Source: Burkholderiales bacterium
GTDB taxonomy: Bacteria > Pseudomonadota > Gammaproteobacteria > Burkholderiales > Burkholderiaceae_F
Direction: 5' to 3'
DNA: 64,000 nt
Assembly (NCBI GenBank): GCA_020248865.1
Contig: JADCGS010000005.1
Location: 62,001 to 126,000, forward strand
In this document: positions 60,207 through 64,000 of the stretch, in pieces
How the letters are laid out: each line of letters begins with the position of its first letter
How positions within the stretch are numbered: position 1 is the stretch's first letter
Notes under the pieces: generated by a model
Seen by the model: the letters and a program-made list of their open reading frames with translations, nothing else
What the model was told of the DNA's origin: nothing
Database searches by the model: none
Position numbers and translations under genes: made by a program

Positions 60207-61271
60207 ATGGCACTTGTCTCGATGCGCCAGCTGCTCGACCACGCCGCCGAGAACGGCTACGGCGTGCCCGCCTTCAACGTCAACAATCTCGAGCAGGTGC
60301 AGGCGATCATGGAAGCCGCCAGCGAGATCGATGCGCCGGTGATCATGCAGGCGAGCGCCGGGGCGCGGAAGTACGCCGGCGAGACCTTCCTCAAGCACCT
60401 GATCCAGGCTGCGGTGGAGAGCTATCCGCAGATCCCGGTGGCCATGCACCAGGACCACGGCCAGTCGCCGGCGGTGTGCGAGGGCGCCATCAAGCTCGGC
60501 TTCTCCAGCGTGATGATGGACGGCTCGCTGCGCGAAGACGGCAAGACCATCGCCGACTACGACTACAACTGGCAGACCACCCGGAAGGTGGTCGACATGG
60601 CGCACGCGCTCGGCGTCAGCGTCGAGGGCGAGCTGGGCTGCCTCGGCTCGCTGGAGACCATGCGCGGCGACAAGGAAGACGGCCACGGCACCGAGTCCAC
60701 CATGACACGCGAGCAGCTGCTCACCGACCCGGACCAGGCGGCCGACTTCGTCAAGAAGACCCAGCTCGACGCGCTCGCCATCGCCATCGGCACCAGCCAC
60801 GGCGCCTACAAGTTCACCCGCAAGCCCACCGGCGACATCCTGGCGATCGAGCGCATCAAGCAGATCCACCGCCGCATTCCCAACACGCATCTGGTGATGC
60901 ACGGCAGCTCCAGCGTGCCGCAGGACCTGCTGGAGGATATTCGCAAGTACGGCGGCCAGATGAAGGAAACCTACGGCGTGCCGGTGGAGGAGATCCAGGA
61001 AGCCATCAAGCACGGCGTGCGCAAGATCAACATCGACACCGACATCCGGCTGGCGATGACGGCGGCGATCCGCAAGTTCCTGCACGAGAACCCGAGCCAC
61101 TTCGACCCGCGCGACTACCTCAAGCCGGCGCGTGCCGCCGCCAAAGCGATCTGCAAGCAGCGCTACCAGCAGTTCGGCTGCGCAGGGCAGGGCAGCAAGA
61201 TCCAGCCGTTGCCGCTCGCCGCGATCGCGCACAAGTACACGACCGGCGAGCTGTCGCAGCACGTGCACTGA
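60207..61271 (+). CDS. fba: Fructose-bisphosphate aldolase, class II
   Basis: A 354-residue zinc aldolase. [38 protein letters not shown] starts the barrel; [31 protein letters not shown] contains the zinc and catalytic residues, [16 protein letters not shown] and [15 protein letters not shown] supply further ligands, and [19 protein letters not shown] the phosphate-binding region. The long form with C-terminal [17 protein letters not shown] is of the CbbA/Calvin-type group common in betaproteobacteria. Start chosen from the ribosome-binding site. Confidence 0.96.
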   Translation: MALVSMRQLLDHAAENGYGVPAFNVNNLEQVQAIMEAASEIDAPVIMQASAGARKYAGETFLKHLIQAAVESYPQIPVAMHQDHGQSPAVCEGAIKLGFSSVMMDGSLREDGKTIADYDYNWQTTRKVVDMAHALGVSVEGELGCLGSLETMRGDKEDGHGTESTMTREQLLTDPDQAADFVKKTQLDALAIAIGTSHGAYKFTRKPTGDILAIERIKQIHRRIPNTHLVMHGSSSVPQDLLEDIRKYGGQMKETYGVPVEEIQEAIKHGVRKINIDTDIRLAMTAAIRKFLHENPSHFDPRDYLKPARAAAKAICKQRYQQFGCAGQGSKIQPLPLAAIAHKYTTGELSQHVH

Positions 61272-61416
61272 GGGCGGGTCGAGGCGACCCCGGGCGAGCC
61301 ACGCCGGGGGCGCTTCGCGGCTGCGCTTGTCCCCGACCTGCCAGCGACGACAGGCCGAGTCACGGCTGCTGCGAGAAGTCCGCCAGCGCCGCGGGCGTCG
61401 CGACGGCGGCACCCGT

Positions 61417-63114
61417 TCAGGCGAGCGTCACGCTGGCCGTGATGCGCCCGGCGCGCTCGTGGTGGGCACTCAGCCCGATCACCTGCCCCGGCGCGCCGCG
61501 CACGATCCAGTCGGCGTGCGCGCGGTCGGCGGTGACGTGCGGGTTGCCCCAGAAGCTCACCGGCGTGTGCAGGTAGGCCCAGCCCTCGAGCTCGCCGAGC
61601 GCCTCGCGCGGGCGGCCCTGCACGAGTTGCGCGCCCGCCGGCAGGCTGATCTCGGCCAGCACGCCGCGCAGCAGCTTGCGCTGGACGGCCATCTTGCTCA
61701 CGTAGCTCGGCAGCCAACCGCTGTTCTGCACCGCCAGGCGCACGCGCCAGGTGTCGGCGCCCTGCCGCGTGGCCTCGGCTGCGCGCAGCTCCAGCCGCGG
61801 CGACACCAGCGCGTTGAACAGCAGCCAGCGCGGAAAGCGCGCCACTTCCTGCTCGCGCAGCGCCGGCGGCGGGTTGGTGAATACCGCCATGCGGTTGAAG
61901 CCGCCGATTTCCACCGCGCCCAGTTGCGGGTGGTCAAACGGCTTCCAGTCGACATGCCCCTCGCCGGGAGCGATGCGCTGGGCCCAGTCGTAGATCTTCA
62001 GGTCATCGGCGATCGGGTGATCGCGGAACCAGTGGATCCACTCCTTGTTGTCGATGCCGGCTTCCTTCTTGGGGTTCCAGATCTCGATGGTCCAGGTGAG
62101 CATGCCCAGGTGCTCGTAGATCCAGTCGAAGCTGCCGCTGACGAACTCGTTGGGGTAGTACTGGAACTCGTGGAAGATGCTCACGGCCGGGTAGCCGGTC
62201 AGGGCCTCGCCCTTGCGGCCGATCGTCTGGTAGGTCCACAGGTCCTCGGCCGGCATCCGGTCGTCGGGCTTTCCGCCGAACGGGCGCAACAGCACTCCGG
62301 AAAAGGTGTGGATGCTGGTGCCGCCGCAGATGTTGGGGTGGGTGGTGAAAAACTCGACCACGGCGCGCACCTCGGGCTCGGAGGTCGGGTAGGGTCCGGC
62401 GCCCAGTTGCTCGAACTCCTGCCGCCAGCCGGCCGGAAAGTTGCGGTTCAGGTCGAGCCCCTGCGCGTGGCCGCCCGCGCCGGCCAGCCGGATGCTCTGG
62501 CCGTCGTAGTTGCGCAGCGTGCCCTCCGGCATCACGCGGAAGTACTCGCCGCCCGGCGCATCGAGCGGGTCGCGCCGCACCAGCAGCTGCGGCTGGTCGG
62601 GGTGCTTCTTCCAAGGGCCGTTGGGGTCGCGCACCCGCATCTGCAGCACGCGGCCGTCGCCGTCGACGTCGTGCACCACGAGGCCCTCGACCGGCTCCTC
62701 GTCGAACGGGTAGCGCCGCGTCGAGGAGCGCACGTACACCGGCGCGTCGGCCAGCGCCCACTCGGCGCCGTCGGGATTCAGGCGCGGCGCGATATAGAAG
62801 GTGCGCGTGTCCAGCGCCCGCGTCACCTCGGCGTCCTTGCCGTAGTGCTCGAGCAGCCAGTGCGTCAGGTACAGGCAGGCGGTGCTGGCGATCAGTTCGA
62901 CCGAGTGGATGTTGCCGTCGACCCAATACGCCGGCTTGTCCTGCGCCGCGCCCGTGGCGATGTTGGTCACCGTCAGCACCGGGATGGCGCGGCCTTCGTG
63001 GCTGTTGCCGATGAAGTCGAGCTGCACCAGCTCGGGCCGCTCCGCCGCGAAGGCCTTCAGGTGGGCGATCAGTTCGTCGTAGCGGTGGAAACGCGAGAAG
63101 TCGATGGCGGGCAT
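61417..63114 (-). CDS. M14 family zinc carboxypeptidase
   Basis: A 565-residue metallopeptidase. VDGNIHSVELIASTACLYL supplies the HxxE zinc ligands His70 and Glu73, RLNPDGAEWAL the substrate region, LDLNRNFPAGW the carboxylate-binding arginine, and CGGTSIHTFSGVLLRPFG the third zinc ligand; the catalytic glutamate is probably in TWTIEIWNPKKEAG. The C-terminal ~130 residues (RLELRAAEATRQGADTWRVRLAVQNSGWLPSYV) form a beta domain. No signal peptide, so it is probably cytoplasmic. Physiological substrate unknown. It converges with fba. Confidence 0.9.
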   Translation of the reverse strand: MPAIDFSRFHRYDELIAHLKAFAAERPELVQLDFIGNSHEGRAIPVLTVTNIATGAAQDKPAYWVDGNIHSVELIASTACLYLTHWLLEHYGKDAEVTRALDTRTFYIAPRLNPDGAEWALADAPVYVRSSTRRYPFDEEPVEGLVVHDVDGDGRVLQMRVRDPNGPWKKHPDQPQLLVRRDPLDAPGGEYFRVMPEGTLRNYDGQSIRLAGAGGHAQGLDLNRNFPAGWRQEFEQLGAGPYPTSEPEVRAVVEFFTTHPNICGGTSIHTFSGVLLRPFGGKPDDRMPAEDLWTYQTIGRKGEALTGYPAVSIFHEFQYYPNEFVSGSFDWIYEHLGMLTWTIEIWNPKKEAGIDNKEWIHWFRDHPIADDLKIYDWAQRIAPGEGHVDWKPFDHPQLGAVEIGGFNRMAVFTNPPPALREQEVARFPRWLLFNALVSPRLELRAAEATRQGADTWRVRLAVQNSGWLPSYVSKMAVQRKLLRGVLAEISLPAGAQLVQGRPREALGELEGWAYLHTPVSFWGNPHVTADRAHADWIVRGAPGQVIGLSAHHERAGRITASVTLA

Positions 63115-63341
63115 GGTGGCGGGGTGACTGGATAGAGCCGGGCGAAGCAGGCATCCGGTGGCGCGATCTTAGGCGACCTGGCATGCAGCCGCCCCCGGGC
63201 CGCGGCCGCGGGGCAAGCGCGGTCACGCAGGGCGCCCTCACTCAGCTCGTATCACGCTGCCGTGGTCACGCAGACGTTGTCACGCCGACGGTTCGCACGC
63301 TGGCTAGACTCGACGCACCTCCGTCCCGCCGACTGCACCCG

Positions 63342-63761
63342 ATGCCGCACGCCCCCCGCCCCGCCGCCGAACCGCCGCCGCTCGACGGCCACGCCCTGAA
63401 GGGCAAGCGCGGGCTGCAACGCCTGCTCAATGCGGCGCGCTATTCGGCCGACGGCCTGGCCGCCGCCTGGCGGCACGAGGATGCCTTCCGCCAGGAGGCG
63501 GCGCTGGCGGCCGTCATGATCCCGGTGGCGCTGCTGCTGCGCCTGCCGGCGGTGGAGACCGTGCTGCTGATCGGCGTCGTCGTGCTGGTACTGATCGTCG
63601 AGCTGCTCAACAGCGGGATCGAGGCGGCCGTCGATCGCGACAGCTACGAGATCAATCCCCTCGGCAAGCGCGCCAAGGACTTCGGCAGCGCAGCCGTCAT
63701 GCTGGCGCTGCTGCTGGCGTTGGGAACCTGGTTCGCCATCCTGGCGCATCACTTCCTGTGA
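63342..63761 (+). CDS. dgkA: Diacylglycerol kinase DgkA
   Basis: A 139-residue integral membrane kinase. After a ~20-residue proline-rich tail, GLQRLLNAARYSADGLAAAWRHEDAFRQEAALA leads into three membrane helices, with VELLNSGIEAAVDR and NPLGKRAKDFGSAAVMLALL as the signature. It recycles diacylglycerol from membrane-derived oligosaccharide or lipid A modification to phosphatidate. TAGACT at 63304-63309 is a possible -10. The ATG at 63342 gives a protein close to the usual ~120-residue length. Confidence 0.93.
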   Translation: MPHAPRPAAEPPPLDGHALKGKRGLQRLLNAARYSADGLAAAWRHEDAFRQEAALAAVMIPVALLLRLPAVETVLLIGVVVLVLIVELLNSGIEAAVDRDSYEINPLGKRAKDFGSAAVMLALLLALGTWFAILAHHFL

Positions 63762-63956
63762 GCGGCATGACGGCGCTGCGCGCCTATGATTCGGCCTGTG
63801 GCTGCGATGATGGCGCTCTGGCGCCGATGATGGGCCTGGCGCGCCGCTGAGGGGTCTGGCGTGTAGCGCCTCAAGGTCTGCGCCGCGGCTGTCATTGGTC
63901 ACTGGTCGTTGGTCATCGGTCACTCGTCGGCCGACATTCTTCATCCGTCATCCCTC

Positions 63957-64000
63957 ATGCCTCTGCTGTACAGCTCGATCCGCTCGCTGCCGCTCGTCTA
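63957..64000 (+). CDS. Possible start of a further gene, cut by window edge
   Basis: Fourteen complete codons, ATG followed by PLLYSSIRSLPLV, a hydrophobic start without a stop before the window end. The pattern is faintly like the N-terminus of Kdo transferase WaaA, but there is too little sequence to call it. The preceding 150 bases carry repeated TGGTCA-like and TCATC-like short repeats and no gene. Confidence 0.25.
   Translation, partial: MPLLYSSIRSLPLV

Overview
The window is a chromosomal segment of a high-GC betaproteobacterium, most probably from the order Burkholderiales. This rests on base composition, the gene order polyprenyl synthase | rplU-rpmA-obgE-proB-rppH-proS, the pilS-pilR-ampD block, a lysine/alanine-repeat histone H1-like pair, and the glycolytic block tkt-gap-pgk-pyk-fba. 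I see no rRNA, tRNA, CRISPR array, phage, plasmid or complete insertion sequence; coding density is high and nearly every gene is housekeeping.

Layout. 1-6.3 kb: divergent ispB (cut by the window edge) and rplU-rpmA, an intrinsic terminator, then obgE-proB convergent with rppH, and proS. 6.2-10.4 kb: a secreted lytic transglycosylase, an OmpW-type porin, ffh, and a divergent CcsA/HemX-like membrane protein with a small zinc-ribbon-like partner. 10.4-14.9 kb: a degraded short repeat element, the PilS-PilR two-component pair, a thioredoxin-like protein and AmpD. 15-21 kb: nrdA-nrdB (class I ribonucleotide reductase), a long non-coding stretch and two lysine-rich histone-like genes. 21-29 kb: a YggT membrane protein, then a long leftward run (NTase-like protein, TlpA-like thioredoxin, aroQ, accB, accC, prmA, zinc-ribbon/DUF3426 protein, PfkB kinase, glycine-zipper lipoprotein). 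29-41 kb: mpl, YqiA-like esterase, SDR reductase, YbaK deacylase, MarC protein, RNase II/R-type exonuclease, TonB-like protein, aroE, mtgA, an intact copy of the repeat element, mgtE, a KTSC-domain protein and ubiD. 41-51 kb: lytic transglycosylase, aminotransferase, maeB, patatin, a secreted guanyl-specific RNase with its barstar, rsmE and a fused SpeD-SpeE enzyme. 51-64 kb: tkt, gap, a subtilisin-like protease with a GlyGly-CTERM tail beside its rhombosortase, pgk, pyk, fba, an M14 carboxypeptidase, dgkA and the first codons of a further gene.

Most notable: the protease/rhombosortase pair lying inside the glycolytic block; a barnase-like RNase whose catalytic glutamate is alanine but which still has a barstar partner; two copies of a short inverted-repeat-bounded element, each supplying the TAG stop codon of the gene before it; a structured rplU leader with a 26-bp perfect palindrome and a ribosome-binding site inside a hairpin loop; three different tandem duplications packed into the rrtA-pgk promoter region; a dyad directly downstream of the nrdAB promoter; and a conserved protein that looks like a nucleotidyltransferase lacking its second catalytic aspartate.

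No single completely new multi-gene system is evident; the strongest leads are these local anomalies. Starts were chosen from ribosome-binding sites, overlaps and family alignment from memory, so N-termini carry some uncertainty.
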